Positions 51,793 to 61,169 of a stretch of 64,000 bases of DNA are shown piece by piece (position 1 is the first letter of the stretch; each line of letters starts with the position of its first letter). Below the pieces are notes generated by a model that saw only the letters and a program-made list of their open reading frames with translations, was not told where the DNA came from and did no database searches. Made by a program: the position numbers and the translations under genes. Source of the stretch: Mycolicibacterium bacteremicum (GTDB lineage: Bacteria; Actinomycetota; Actinomycetes; Mycobacteriales; Mycobacteriaceae); the NCBI RefSeq assembly GCF_943913955.1, contig NZ_CALUAE010000021.1, positions 19,592 through 83,591 of the forward strand, given 5' to 3'.

Positions 51793-52788
51793 ATGTCCAC
51801 CATGCAGGATTTCCGCCGGGTCGCCGACGATGTGCGCAACTGGGGCCGGTGGGGTGACGACGACGAACTCGGCACGCTCAACCTGATCACCGAGGAGAAG
51901 GTCGCCGAGGCCGCAACGCTGGTCAACCGCGGCAAGGTGATCTCGCTGGGCGGGGATTTCGGGTCCAACGGACCGCAGGGGGCGTTCAAGTTCCGGATCA
52001 ACCCGATCCATGTGATGACCGTCGACGGTGGCGACGCCGAGACCCTGGTCAGGTATGCGCCCGAGTGGGCCCGCAAATCCGTTGCCCAGGAACTCAGCTC
52101 GTTCTTCGTCGACAACCCGTTCCGGTTCAACGATGACATGATCACCATGTCGCTGCAGTCGGCCACGCAGTGGGACGCGCTCTCGCACGTCTACTACGAG
52201 GACAAGCTGTACAACGGTTTCCCGGCGGACTCGGTGACCAGCTTCGGCGCCTACCGGTGCGGTATCGAGAAGGTGGACGGCAAGGGCATCGTGTCGCGCG
52301 GTGTGCTGCTCGACGTGGTGGCCCACCGCGGCGAAGAGGTGTTCTGCGCGCCGGGCCGGCCGATCACCCCGGCCGAACTCGACGACATCGCCGCCGCGCA
52401 GGGCGTACGGATCGGCCGCGGCGACATCGTGGTCGTCCACACCGGCTGGTGGACGCGCTTCCTGTCCACCGGCGACGGTCACGAGGCCGGCTCCGGCCTG
52501 CACTGGACCTGCGCCTCCTGGCTGCACGATCACCAGGTCGCCGCCGTCGCCTCGGACAACCTGATGGTCGAGGATCCCGACCCGGCCAACGGCGTCGAGG
52601 GCACCTTCCTGCCGATGCACATGATCTGCCTGCGGGATATGGGCCTGATGCTGGGTGAGTACTGGGATCTGACCGGGCTGGCCGCCGACTGCCGCGCCGA
52701 CGGTGTCTACGAGTTCCAGCTCATCGCGCCACCGCTGAAGGTGGTCGGCGCGGTCGGCGCACCCGTCAGTCCGATTGCCATCAAATGA
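51793..52788 (+). CDS. cyclase-family hydrolase (KynB/isatin hydrolase-like)
   Basis: 331 aa, directly abutting the SDR stop. Family PF04199-like with the metal stretch SATQWDALSHV, where the first His of the usual HxGTHxD is Gln, and later ARCGIEK... HTGWWTR, MHMICLRDMG. Family members hydrolyse N-formylkynurenine, isatin or lactone/amide-like bonds with a metal. May open a lactone or an amide formed in the pathway. Confidence 0.82.
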   Translation: MSTMQDFRRVADDVRNWGRWGDDDELGTLNLITEEKVAEAATLVNRGKVISLGGDFGSNGPQGAFKFRINPIHVMTVDGGDAETLVRYAPEWARKSVAQELSSFFVDNPFRFNDDMITMSLQSATQWDALSHVYYEDKLYNGFPADSVTSFGAYRCGIEKVDGKGIVSRGVLLDVVAHRGEEVFCAPGRPITPAELDDIAAAQGVRIGRGDIVVVHTGWWTRFLSTGDGHEAGSGLHWTCASWLHDHQVAAVASDNLMVEDPDPANGVEGTFLPMHMICLRDMGLMLGEYWDLTGLAADCRADGVYEFQLIAPPLKVVGAVGAPVSPIAIK

Positions 52789-53609
52789 GTTTCCGGCGCA
52801 CGACGATCACCGTCGACGGTCTGCGCACCAGCTATCTGGAAGCCGGTACCGGCGACCCGGTGGTGCTGCTGCACGGCGGTGAGTTCGGGGTGAGCGCCGA
52901 GCTGGGCTGGGAACGGGTGATCGACCTGCTGGCCGAGCGCCATCGGGTGCTGGCACCGGACATGCTCGGGTTCGGTGACAGCGCCAAGGTCGTCGACTTC
53001 ACCGACGGCCGCGGTATGCGGATCCGTCACATCGCCGCGTTCTGCGCCGCCGTCGGCGCCCCGGCGGCGCACTTCGTCGGCAACTCGATGGGTGCGATCA
53101 ATTTACTGGTCGACGCGACATCGGAGAAACCGCTTCTGCCGGCCCGCAGCCTGGTGGCCATCTGCGGCGGCGGCGAGATCGAGAAGAACGAGCACACGGC
53201 CGCGTTGTACGACTACGACGCGACGCCCGAGGCGATGCGCCGCATCGTCACCGCGCTGTTCGCCGCCCCCGCGTATGCCGCCGACAAGTCCTATGTCCGG
53301 CGACGTTTCGAATCCAGCATCACGCCCGGGGCGTGGGAATCACTGGCGGCGGCCCGGTTTCGCCGACCCGGACTGCAGGCACCGGCGCTGCCGTCCGCGC
53401 AGCGCGCCTATGAGCGCATCACCGTGCCCACGCTGATCATCGAAGGCGCCGCGGACAAGCTGCTCCCGTCCGGCTGGGCCGCCGAGATCGCCGCGCAGAT
53501 CCCCGGTGGGCAGTCCGTGGTGATCGACGACGCCGGCCACTGCCCGCAGATCGAACAACCCGCAGCCGTCGCGCAGGTGCTGCTGGACTTCCTGAAAGGC
53601 GTTTCATGA
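52785..53609 (+). CDS. alpha/beta hydrolase, second in operon
   Basis: 274 aa, ATGA overlap. LLHGGEFGVSAELGWERVI, nucleophile Ser in GNSMGAINLLVD, Asp in IEGAADKLLP, His in DDAGHCPQIEQ. Similar to MhpC-type hydrolases and 2-hydroxymuconate-semialdehyde hydrolases. Two such hydrolases in one operon suggest two C-C or ester hydrolyses. Confidence 0.85.
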   Translation: MSFRRTTITVDGLRTSYLEAGTGDPVVLLHGGEFGVSAELGWERVIDLLAERHRVLAPDMLGFGDSAKVVDFTDGRGMRIRHIAAFCAAVGAPAAHFVGNSMGAINLLVDATSEKPLLPARSLVAICGGGEIEKNEHTAALYDYDATPEAMRRIVTALFAAPAYAADKSYVRRRFESSITPGAWESLAAARFRRPGLQAPALPSAQRAYERITVPTLIIEGAADKLLPSGWAAEIAAQIPGGQSVVIDDAGHCPQIEQPAAVAQVLLDFLKGVS

Positions 53610-54409
53610 CAGCCGAACTGGACGGCAAGGTCGCCGTCATCACCGGGGGCGCCGGGGGATTGGGCGAAGGGCTGGTCCGCCGGTTCGTCGCCGAGGGCGC
53701 ACGGGTGGTCTTCGGTGATGTCGACGGCGAACGCGGCGCGACGCTGGCCTCCGAACTCGGTGCCACGACGCGATTTCTGGGCACCGACGTCACCGATATC
53801 GCGCAGACCGCCGCGCTGATCGGCACGGCCGTCGACGAGTTCGGCGGCCTGGACATCATGGTGAACAACGCCGGGGTGTCGGGCACCATGCACCGCCGGT
53901 TCCTCGACGACGACCTCGCCGACTTCGACGCGGTCATGCGCGTCAACGTGCGCGCCGTGATGGCCGGCACCCGCGACGCCGCCCGGCACATGGCCGAGCA
54001 CGGCGGCGGGTCGGTGATCAACCTGACCTCGATCGGCGGCATCCAGGCCGGCGGCGGGGTGATGACCTACCGGGCGTCCAAGGCCGCGGTCATCCAGTTC
54101 ACCAAGTCGGCCGCCATCGAGCTGGCGCATCACGAGGTCCGGGTCAACGCCATCGCACCGGGCAACATCCGGACCGCCATCGTGGCGAAGTCGGCGTCGG
54201 GGGAGGACCGGGAGCGCCTCGAGGAGTTCGAGGCCAAGATCCGCGCCCAGATGCGCAACGACCGGCCGCTCAAGCGCGAGGGCACCGTCGACGACGTGGC
54301 CGAGGCTGCACTGTATTTCGCCACCGACAAGTCGCGGTATGTGACGGGCACCGTGCTGCCCATCGACGGTGGCACGGTGGCCGGGAAGGTGATCGTCCGC
54401 AAGGCCTGA
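53606..54409 (+). CDS. SDR oxidoreductase, last of the IclR-linked operon
   Basis: 267 aa, ATGA overlap. GGAGGLGEGLVRRFVAEG, VNNAGVSG, LTSIGGIQAGGGVMTYRASKAA (Tyr-x-x-x-Lys). Classical SDR; may be a ring-alcohol or 3-hydroxyacyl-type dehydrogenase. A 122-bp gap with a palindrome follows before the TetR gene. Confidence 0.87.
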   Translation: MTAELDGKVAVITGGAGGLGEGLVRRFVAEGARVVFGDVDGERGATLASELGATTRFLGTDVTDIAQTAALIGTAVDEFGGLDIMVNNAGVSGTMHRRFLDDDLADFDAVMRVNVRAVMAGTRDAARHMAEHGGGSVINLTSIGGIQAGGGVMTYRASKAAVIQFTKSAAIELAHHEVRVNAIAPGNIRTAIVAKSASGEDRERLEEFEAKIRAQMRNDRPLKREGTVDDVAEAALYFATDKSRYVTGTVLPIDGGTVAGKVIVRKA

Positions 54410-54495
54410 AACCCTGCGCGGCCGTGCGCTTTCTCGGCCTGCGCATGGCGTGTCGGGCAGCAGACGCGCACGCCCGGCGGGAAGGGGTCCGATGT

Positions 54496-54517
54496 TTAAA
54501 TCAAGTGCTTGACTTAA
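54496..54517. promoter_or_regulatory. TetR operator, near-perfect 22-bp palindrome
   Basis: Arms TTAAATCAAG and CTTGACTTAA around TG, one mismatch. Its core ANCAAGNNCTTGN resembles the KstR2 site of sterol C/D-ring genes. Ends 14 bp before the TetR start codon. Confidence 0.7.
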
Positions 54518-54531
54518 TTACAGGAGAGGCG

Positions 54532-55200
54532 TTGACTGTAACGGTGACCGCAGCCAGACCCCTGCGGACCGAGCGGGCGAGCAGCACCCGCGAGGCCATC
54601 CTGACCGCCGCCGAACGGCTCTACGCCGAACACGGTGTCTTCGCGGTGTCCAACCGGCAGGTCAGTGAGGCTGCCGGACAAGGGAACAACGCCGCCGTCG
54701 GCTACCACTTCGGCACCAAGACCGATCTGGTCCGCGCCATCGAGCAACGCCACCGCGAACCGATCGAACAGATCCGCGGCCGGCTGGTGGCCCGCACCGA
54801 CGAGCACACCGATCTGCGCGGCTGGGTGGAATGCCTGGTCCGTCCGCTCACCGACCACCTGGCCGAGCTGGGCAACCCCACCTGGTATGCCCGGTTCGCC
54901 GCGCAGGCCATGACCGACCCGGCCTACCACGGCATCGTGGTCCGCGATGCGCTGAGTTCGGCCTCGCTGGTCCAGGTGATCGAGGGCATCAACCGCTGCC
55001 TGCCCGAACTTCCCGCCGAGGTCCGCTATGAGCGCAACATCATGGCGCGAAACCTGTTGATGCACAGCTGCGCCGACCGAGAGCGGGCGTTGACCGCCGA
55101 CCCGGTGGCCGCAATGCGGACCTGGAGCGCGGCCGGAGCCGGTCTGATCGACGCGATCGTCGGGCTCTGGTTGGCGCCGGTGACCGGGGGGCCCGCATGA
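54532..55200 (+). CDS. TetR-family regulator leading the P450 operon
   Basis: 222 aa from TTG 54532, the start best placed after CAGGAGAGG; GTG 54544 is a less well-spaced alternative, and the open frame to 54424 crosses the operator. HTH (AILTAAERLYAEHGVFAVSN, QVSEAAGQGNNAAVGYHFGT). C-terminal domain variable. Likely represses its own operon (ferredoxin to CaiB) through the palindrome at 54496-54517. Confidence 0.87.
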   Translation: MTVTVTAARPLRTERASSTREAILTAAERLYAEHGVFAVSNRQVSEAAGQGNNAAVGYHFGTKTDLVRAIEQRHREPIEQIRGRLVARTDEHTDLRGWVECLVRPLTDHLAELGNPTWYARFAAQAMTDPAYHGIVVRDALSSASLVQVIEGINRCLPELPAEVRYERNIMARNLLMHSCADRERALTADPVAAMRTWSAAGAGLIDAIVGLWLAPVTGGPA

Positions 55201-55391
55201 GAGTCACCGTGGACCAGGACAAGTGCGTGTCGTCGGGGCAGTGCGTCCTCAACGCGATGGACGTGTTCGACCAGCGCGATGACGACGGTGTCGTCGAACT
55301 GCTCGTGTCCGAACCCGACGCCGATCACCACGACAACGTGCGCGCTGCCGCCGCGGCGTGCCCAGCCCTAGCCATCGACATCCAAGACTAA
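55197..55391 (+). CDS. [3Fe-4S] ferredoxin partner of the P450
   Basis: 64 aa, ATGA overlap with the TetR gene. Cys pattern DKCVSSGQCVL (Cx5C) and AACPALAI is that of actinobacterial 3Fe-4S ferredoxins. Six bases after it starts the P450, so it should pass electrons to that enzyme. The reductase is not in the window. Confidence 0.92.
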   Translation: MRVTVDQDKCVSSGQCVLNAMDVFDQRDDDGVVELLVSEPDADHHDNVRAAAAACPALAIDIQD

Positions 55392-55397
55392 GGGATC

Positions 55398-56615
55398 ATG
55401 TCCGAAACGCTGATCGAAACCGATATCCCGGAATACCCGATGGAGCGGGAGGCATCCTGCCCGTTCGCCCCGCCGCGCCGAATGCTCAACAGCGACAAGG
55501 GTTTGTGGCGGGTCAAGATCTGGAACGGTGACACGCCCTGGTTGATCACCGGCCACGAGGAGGCCAAGGCGCTGTTCGCCGACGCCCGGATCAGCGTCGA
55601 CGACCGGCGCAACGGTTTCCCGCACTGGAACGAGCACATGCTGTCCACGGTGGACAAGCGGCCGCGCTCGGTGTTCACCGCCGACGCCGAGGAACACACC
55701 CGGTTCCGCCGGATGCTGTCCAAGCCCTTCACCTTCCGGCGGGTCGAGGGTCTGCGACCGGTGATCCAGAAGATCACCGACGAGTGCATCGACGAGATCC
55801 TGGCCGGTCCGCAGCCCGCCGATATCGTCGACAAGCTGGCGCTGCCGGTCCCGACCGTGGTGATCAGCGAAATGCTGGGCGTCCCTTACGAAGACCACGA
55901 GTTCTTCCAGGAGCATGCCAACGCCGGCCTGGCCCGCTACGCGGCCGCCGACGCCATGCAAAAGGGCGCGATGAGCCTGCACCAGTACCTGATCAACCTC
56001 ATCGAGAAGAAACAGGCCGACCCGGCCGAGGATGCGGTGTCGGATCTGGCCGAGCGGGTCAACGCCGGTGAGATCAGCGTCAAGGAGGCCGCCCAGCTGG
56101 GTACCGGCCTGCTGATCGCCGGGCATGAGACCACCGCCAACGTGATCGGCATCGGCGTCCTGGCACTGCTGGAGAACCCCGAGCAGGCCGACTTCCTGCG
56201 CAACGCCGACGATCCCAAGGTCATCGCCAACGCCGTCGAGGAGTTGATGCGCTACCTGTCGATCATCCAGAACGGCCAACGCCGGGTTGCCATCGAGGAC
56301 ATCGAGATCAGCGGTGAGACCATCAAGGCCGGCGACGGCGTGATCATCGACCTGGCCCCGGCCAACTGGGATGCCAAGGCCTACCCGGAGCCGGACAAGC
56401 TCGACCTGTCCCGCAACGCAAGCCAGCAGCTCGGCTTCGGATACGGCCGGCACCAGTGCGTCGGCCAGCAGTTGGCGCGCGCCGAACTGCAGATCGTCTT
56501 CCACACCCTGTTGCGTCGCATCCCGACCATGCGTCTGGCCATCCCCTTCGACCAGGTGCCGTTCAAACACGACCGTCTCGCCTACGGCGTCTACGAACTC
56601 CCGGTGACCTGGTAA
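55398..56615 (+). CDS. cytochrome P450
   Basis: 405 aa. Heme Cys354 in FGYGRHQCVGQQLARAEL, oxygen-activation helix LIAGHETTAN, ExxR in EELMRYL. Soluble bacterial class I P450. Mono-oxygenates a hydrophobic substrate; its position suggests the first ring or side-chain hydroxylation of the pathway. CYP family cannot be named from the sequence alone. Confidence 0.94.
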   Translation: MSETLIETDIPEYPMEREASCPFAPPRRMLNSDKGLWRVKIWNGDTPWLITGHEEAKALFADARISVDDRRNGFPHWNEHMLSTVDKRPRSVFTADAEEHTRFRRMLSKPFTFRRVEGLRPVIQKITDECIDEILAGPQPADIVDKLALPVPTVVISEMLGVPYEDHEFFQEHANAGLARYAAADAMQKGAMSLHQYLINLIEKKQADPAEDAVSDLAERVNAGEISVKEAAQLGTGLLIAGHETTANVIGIGVLALLENPEQADFLRNADDPKVIANAVEELMRYLSIIQNGQRRVAIEDIEISGETIKAGDGVIIDLAPANWDAKAYPEPDKLDLSRNASQQLGFGYGRHQCVGQQLARAELQIVFHTLLRRIPTMRLAIPFDQVPFKHDRLAYGVYELPVTW

Positions 56616-56656
56616 GCCAACCGAACTCCCTCCCAACAGCCCAATCGGAGACGGAA

Positions 56657-57826
56657 ATGACCACATCCACGCTCTACCCGCCACAAGGCTTCGGCGCCCC
56701 GAAGGACCGCCGCGGCCACGCGTCCCCGGACGGCCCGGCCGGACTGCCGGCGGGCACCGAGATCTTCTCCGCCGACAACCACATCTCGGTGGCCGATGAC
56801 ATCTTCTACGACCGGTTCCCCGAGGAGCTCAAGGGCGCCGCCCCGCGGATCTGGTACGAGGACGGCGCCTACATGGTCGGCATGAAGGGCAAGGCCTGGA
56901 CCGGCGGCGACTTCGGGCGCGTGCTCATGCAGTACGACGATCTGGCCGGTGCCGCGTCCAACAACATCGAGGCCCGCATCCGCGAGCTCAAAGAGGACGG
57001 TATCGACAAGGAGCTGGCGTTCCCCAACGCCGTGCTGGCGTTGTTCCACTACCCGGACAAGTCGTTGCGCGAACGCGTGTTCCGCATCTACAACGAGCAC
57101 ATCGCGGATCTGCAGGAGCGCTCCAACGGGCACTTCTACGGCGTGGGCCTGATCAACTGGTGGGACCCCAAGGGCACCCGCAGCACGCTGGCCGAGCTGA
57201 AGTCGCTGGGACTCAAGACCTTCCTGCTGCCGCTGAACCCCGGCAAGGACGACGAGGGCAACATCTACGACTACGGCGGCGCCGCGCTGGACGCGGTATG
57301 GGATGAGATCGAGGATGCCGGACTGCCGGTCAGCCATCACATCGGCGAGACCCCGCCCAAGACGCCGTGCGAGAACAACAGCGTCGTCGTCGGCATGATG
57401 GTGAACGTCGATTCGTTCCGCGAACAATTCGCCAAGTACCTGTTCTCCGGCATCCTGGACCGCCACCCGAAGCTCAAGATCGGTTGGTTCGAGGGCGGTA
57501 TCGCCTGGGTGCCGACCGCACTGCAGGACGGCGAGCACATGCTGGCCTCCTATCGGCACATGTTCAATCACGAACTGCAGCACGATATCCGGCACTATTG
57601 GGACAGGCACATGAGTGCCTCGTTCATGGTCGACCCGCTGGGGCTGCGGCTCATCGACGATATCGGCGTGGACAACGTGATGTGGTCCAGTGACTATCCG
57701 CACAACGAGTCCACCTTCGGGTACTCGGAGAAGTCGCTGGCCACCGTCGTGGATGCCGTCGGCCCGGAGAACGCCGCCAAGATCGTGTCGACGAACATCC
57801 AGAAGTTCCTCGGTCTGCAGTCATGA
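56657..57826 (+). CDS. amidohydrolase-2 family (ACMSD/LigW-like)
   Basis: 389 aa from ATG 56657 after GGAG; the frame back to 56456 lies inside the P450 gene. Metal-binding stretches are SADNHIS (instead of D-x-H-x-H), SHHIGETP, a Trp/Glu segment WFEGGIAWVP and WSSDYPHNES with the late Asp. Typical members decarboxylate or hydrolyse aromatic or ring-opened acids. Reaction here is unknown. Confidence 0.88.
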   Translation: MTTSTLYPPQGFGAPKDRRGHASPDGPAGLPAGTEIFSADNHISVADDIFYDRFPEELKGAAPRIWYEDGAYMVGMKGKAWTGGDFGRVLMQYDDLAGAASNNIEARIRELKEDGIDKELAFPNAVLALFHYPDKSLRERVFRIYNEHIADLQERSNGHFYGVGLINWWDPKGTRSTLAELKSLGLKTFLLPLNPGKDDEGNIYDYGGAALDAVWDEIEDAGLPVSHHIGETPPKTPCENNSVVVGMMVNVDSFREQFAKYLFSGILDRHPKLKIGWFEGGIAWVPTALQDGEHMLASYRHMFNHELQHDIRHYWDRHMSASFMVDPLGLRLIDDIGVDNVMWSSDYPHNESTFGYSEKSLATVVDAVGPENAAKIVSTNIQKFLGLQS

Positions 57827-59091
57827 CGGCGGCGACTGTTCGCGGGGTCACCCAGATCGCCCGTACCGGCTACAGCTTCCTGGAGATCCCGGACGAACCC
57901 GACCTGGACCGGATGCGCCGCGAGGTGTCGGCGCGGTTGCAGGCGGCGATGGCCGAGCAGGGCGTCGATGTCCTGGTGCTACTGGGCAACAGCAACGTCA
58001 TGTACGCGACCGGGATCAGCTGGCCGCTGGCCGACGCCGGGTTGTCCCATATCGAGCGACCGGTCGCGGTCGTGCTGGCCGGCGACGAACATCCGCATCT
58101 GTTCCTCCCGTTCCGGGAGGGGTCTGCGAGTGAGTCCGGACTGCCCGACGATCACCTCAACGGGCCGGTGTATCTCGAGTTCGACGAGGGCGTCGAGGAT
58201 TTCGCGCGGATCCTGCGCCGCCTGCTCCCGGCCGATGCCACCATCGCCGTCGACGAATTGACCGGTGCGATGCGCCGGGCCGGCAGCGCCCTGTTCCCCA
58301 CCGAACCGGTCGACGCCGCACCGGTGATCGGCGCGGCCAAACTGGTCAAGACCATCGATCAGATTTCCTGTATCCGGCGGGCCTGCCAGATCACCGAGCA
58401 GGCCGTCGCCGAGATCCAGAAGTCACTGGCGCCGGGTGTGCGACAGATCGATCTGTCCGCCGAATTCGTGCGGCGCACCTTCGAACTCGGCGCGACCACG
58501 AACATGTTCGACTCCATCTGGCAGGTCATGCCGGCCTCCAAGGCGGCCGGTACCTGGACCACCACCGGCGATCTCGCCCTGCCACTGCTGACCACCGAGC
58601 GTGAGGTCGCCGAGGGCGATGTGTTGTGGACCGACGTCTCCATCGCCTACCGCGGATACTGCTCCGATCACGGGCGCACCTGGATCGTCGGTCAGGACCC
58701 GACCCCGGCCCAGCAGGCACAGTTCGACAAGTGGCGCACCATCGTCGACGCCGTGCTGTCGGTGACCCGGGCCGGTGCCAGCTGTGGTGACCTCGGACGC
58801 GCGGCGACCGCTGCCGCCGGCGGGCAGCAGCCCTGGTTGCCGCATTTCTATCTGGGCCACGGGATCGGGACCAGCGCCGCCGAGATGCCGATGATCGGAA
58901 CCGATCTCGGCCAGGAGTGGGATGACAACTTCGTCTTCCCGGCCGGCATGCTGCTGGTGTTCGAGCCGGTCGTGTGGGAGGACGGCACCGGCGGTTACCG
59001 CGGCGAGGAGATCGTGGTGGTCACCGAGGACGGCTGGATGCCGCTGACCGCATATCCGTACGACCCCTACGAGGTGTCCGGTGGGAACTGA
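57823..59091 (+). CDS. M24 metallopeptidase-fold hydrolase, complete metal site
   Basis: 422 aa, ATGA overlap. Creatinase/Xaa-Pro dipeptidase fold. All five metal ligands are visible: two Asp in LWTDVSIAYRGYCSDHGRTW, His in LGHGIGTS, Glu in VFEPVVWEDG and Glu in YRGEEIVVV. M24 proteins also include non-peptidases (creatinase, DMSP lyase DddP), so the reaction in this pathway is open. Confidence 0.88.
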   Translation: MTAATVRGVTQIARTGYSFLEIPDEPDLDRMRREVSARLQAAMAEQGVDVLVLLGNSNVMYATGISWPLADAGLSHIERPVAVVLAGDEHPHLFLPFREGSASESGLPDDHLNGPVYLEFDEGVEDFARILRRLLPADATIAVDELTGAMRRAGSALFPTEPVDAAPVIGAAKLVKTIDQISCIRRACQITEQAVAEIQKSLAPGVRQIDLSAEFVRRTFELGATTNMFDSIWQVMPASKAAGTWTTTGDLALPLLTTEREVAEGDVLWTDVSIAYRGYCSDHGRTWIVGQDPTPAQQAQFDKWRTIVDAVLSVTRAGASCGDLGRAATAAAGGQQPWLPHFYLGHGIGTSAAEMPMIGTDLGQEWDDNFVFPAGMLLVFEPVVWEDGTGGYRGEEIVVVTEDGWMPLTAYPYDPYEVSGGN

Positions 59092-60214
59092 GATCGAGGC
59101 CGACGGCCGGGCACTGCGGGTCAGCCGTCGCGAGCGCGCCATCGCGCAGATGGACGCACACGACCTGGACATCCTGGTGCTGGGGCGGCAGGCCAACGTC
59201 CGCTACATCTCCGGGGCACCGCAACTGTGGGTGGTGGGCACCCGGCCGTTCGGGCCCATCTGCTCCTATGTCCGGGCCACCGGTGAGATCCACCTGAACA
59301 GCACCTGGGACGAGGGCATCCCCGAGGAGATCCCGCACGAGAATCTCTACGGCTTCGCCTGGAACCCGATGACCCTGGTCGGGATCATGCAGAAGATGAA
59401 GGGCGCCGACACCGCGCGACGGGTCGGAACCGACGCGCTGACACCGATGTTCGCCAAACTGCTGCCGATGGTGTTCCCGAACGCAGAGCTCGTCGATGCC
59501 GAGCCGGCCATGCGGGCTGCCCGGCGGGTCAAGACCTCCGAGGAGATCGCCGCGCTGCGCCGGGCCCTGATCGTCGCCGAGGAGGCCCTGGCCAAGGGGG
59601 CCGCCGAGCTGACGCCCGGCGCAGGCGAACAGCACCTCGCCGGGGTGATCCTGGAGGCCGAGGCGGCGGGCGGGGTCAGCACCCCCGCCACCCAGGACGC
59701 CGCGTGGGTGACCTCCAAGGACCACCCGTGGCGGCGCGACCGCGGCGACGGCACCGTCCGCGCGGGCGATCTGGTGGCACTGTCGGCCGGGGTGCTCGCC
59801 GACGGGTACGTCGCGGAGGTGGCGCGCACCTTCCCCGTCGGCGAACCGACCGATGCGGTCCGGTCGCTGTACCGGCGCCGAGACAAGCTGTGGGACAGGT
59901 TGATCGATGCCTGCCGGCCCGGCAATCCGACCAGCGCACTGCTCGACGCCTACGCCCAGGCCGGTGAGCCGTTGCCGGCGATGCCGGTGGCGCACGGCCT
60001 CGGGCTCGGATTCGATCCGCCGGTGGTGTCACCGGCCCTGCGTGCCACCGCCGAGCGTGACGTGCTGGCCGACGGCAACGTGCTGGCCGTGACCGGGTAC
60101 GTCTGGGAGCCCGGTGTGGGCGCGGTGTTCACCCGCGATGCCGTGGTGATCGGCGCGGATGGCCCCACGGTGTTGACCGAGACCCCGTCGACGAGTGAGG
60201 GAGCCCATGTCTGA
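59081..60214 (+). CDS. M24-fold protein with degenerate metal site
   Basis: 377 aa, GTG 59081, overlapping the previous gene by 11 bp. Same pita-bread fold, but the metal ligands are altered: LVALSAGVLADGYVAEVART replaces the two Asp, VTGYVWEPG lacks the first Glu, and FTRDAVVIGADG lacks the second; only the His of AHGLGLGFD is clear. Probably a non-catalytic partner of the upstream M24 protein or an enzyme with a different mechanism. Confidence 0.83.
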   Translation: MGTEIEADGRALRVSRRERAIAQMDAHDLDILVLGRQANVRYISGAPQLWVVGTRPFGPICSYVRATGEIHLNSTWDEGIPEEIPHENLYGFAWNPMTLVGIMQKMKGADTARRVGTDALTPMFAKLLPMVFPNAELVDAEPAMRAARRVKTSEEIAALRRALIVAEEALAKGAAELTPGAGEQHLAGVILEAEAAGGVSTPATQDAAWVTSKDHPWRRDRGDGTVRAGDLVALSAGVLADGYVAEVARTFPVGEPTDAVRSLYRRRDKLWDRLIDACRPGNPTSALLDAYAQAGEPLPAMPVAHGLGLGFDPPVVSPALRATAERDVLADGNVLAVTGYVWEPGVGAVFTRDAVVIGADGPTVLTETPSTSEGAHV

Positions 60215-61166
60215 ACGTCCCACCCCGGAGGAGATCATCCTCTACGAGAAGGACCGCAGGACCAAGATCGCGACCATCACCTTCAACCGGCCCGAGTTCC
60301 TCAACGCCCCCACGTCGATGGCGCGGCTGCGCTATGCCGACATCCTGCGCGCCGCCAACGCCGACAACGATGTCAAGGTGGTCATCATCCGCGGCGTCGG
60401 GGACAACCTGGGCAGCGGTGCGGATCTGCCGGAGTTCATGGAGGGCAACGACAACCCCGCTGCCCGCTTGGCCGAGCTGCGACTGGAGGATGACGGTGTC
60501 GGCGAGGTGACCTACCCCCCCAAGGGCACCTTCCGCAACGGCGCGACGATCAGTTCGTGGTACGCCAACTCCCAGGCCGGCAACCGCGCCCTGCAGGATT
60601 TCAAGAAGATCAGCATCGTCGAGGCCAAGGGGTACTGCTACGGCTGGCATTTCTACCAGTGCGCGGACGCCGATCTGGTGATCTCCAGTGACGACGCACT
60701 GTTCGGGCATCCGTCGTTCCGCTATCACGGCTGGGGGCCGCGGATGTGGACCTGGGTGCAGATGATGGGGTTGCGCAAGTTCCAGGAGATGGTCTTCACC
60801 GGGCGGCCCTTCACCGCGGCCGAGATGTATGACTGCAACTTCCTCAACAAGGTCGTCGCCCGGGACCAACTGGAGGACGAGACGCAGAAGTACGCGCTCG
60901 CGTGTGCCCGGAACCGGCCGGTGGACACCGTGTTCCAGCAGAAGATGTTCTTCGAGATCTTCAAACAGCAGCAGGGGGAGTACATGGGCAGCCTGCTGAG
61001 CGCGTTCTTCGAGTCGATGGGCAATGGCGTGGCCAACGACAGTGACGACGATCTGGACATGTTCGAGTCGATCGACTCCGGTCTGTCGGCCGCCGTCAAC
61101 GACAACGACAGCAAGTTCCCACCGGACTTCCGGCTGTCCAAGAAAAATCGGGCGAAACCCGAATAG
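60207..61166 (+). CDS. enoyl-CoA hydratase/isomerase family, second
   Basis: 319 aa from ATG 60207 with GAGGGAG just before; overlaps the M24 gene by 8 bp. Crotonase fold: IATITFNRPEFLNAPTSMAR, GDNLGSGADLPEF, EAKGYCYGWHFYQCADADLV, FRYHGWGPRMWTWVQMM. Substrate pocket motifs diverge from housekeeping crotonases, and like the enzyme at 41085 it has a long C-terminus. Likely hydrates or cleaves a catabolic acyl-CoA. Confidence 0.87.
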   Translation: MSERPTPEEIILYEKDRRTKIATITFNRPEFLNAPTSMARLRYADILRAANADNDVKVVIIRGVGDNLGSGADLPEFMEGNDNPAARLAELRLEDDGVGEVTYPPKGTFRNGATISSWYANSQAGNRALQDFKKISIVEAKGYCYGWHFYQCADADLVISSDDALFGHPSFRYHGWGPRMWTWVQMMGLRKFQEMVFTGRPFTAAEMYDCNFLNKVVARDQLEDETQKYALACARNRPVDTVFQQKMFFEIFKQQQGEYMGSLLSAFFESMGNGVANDSDDDLDMFESIDSGLSAAVNDNDSKFPPDFRLSKKNRAKPE

Positions 61167-61169
61167 GCC

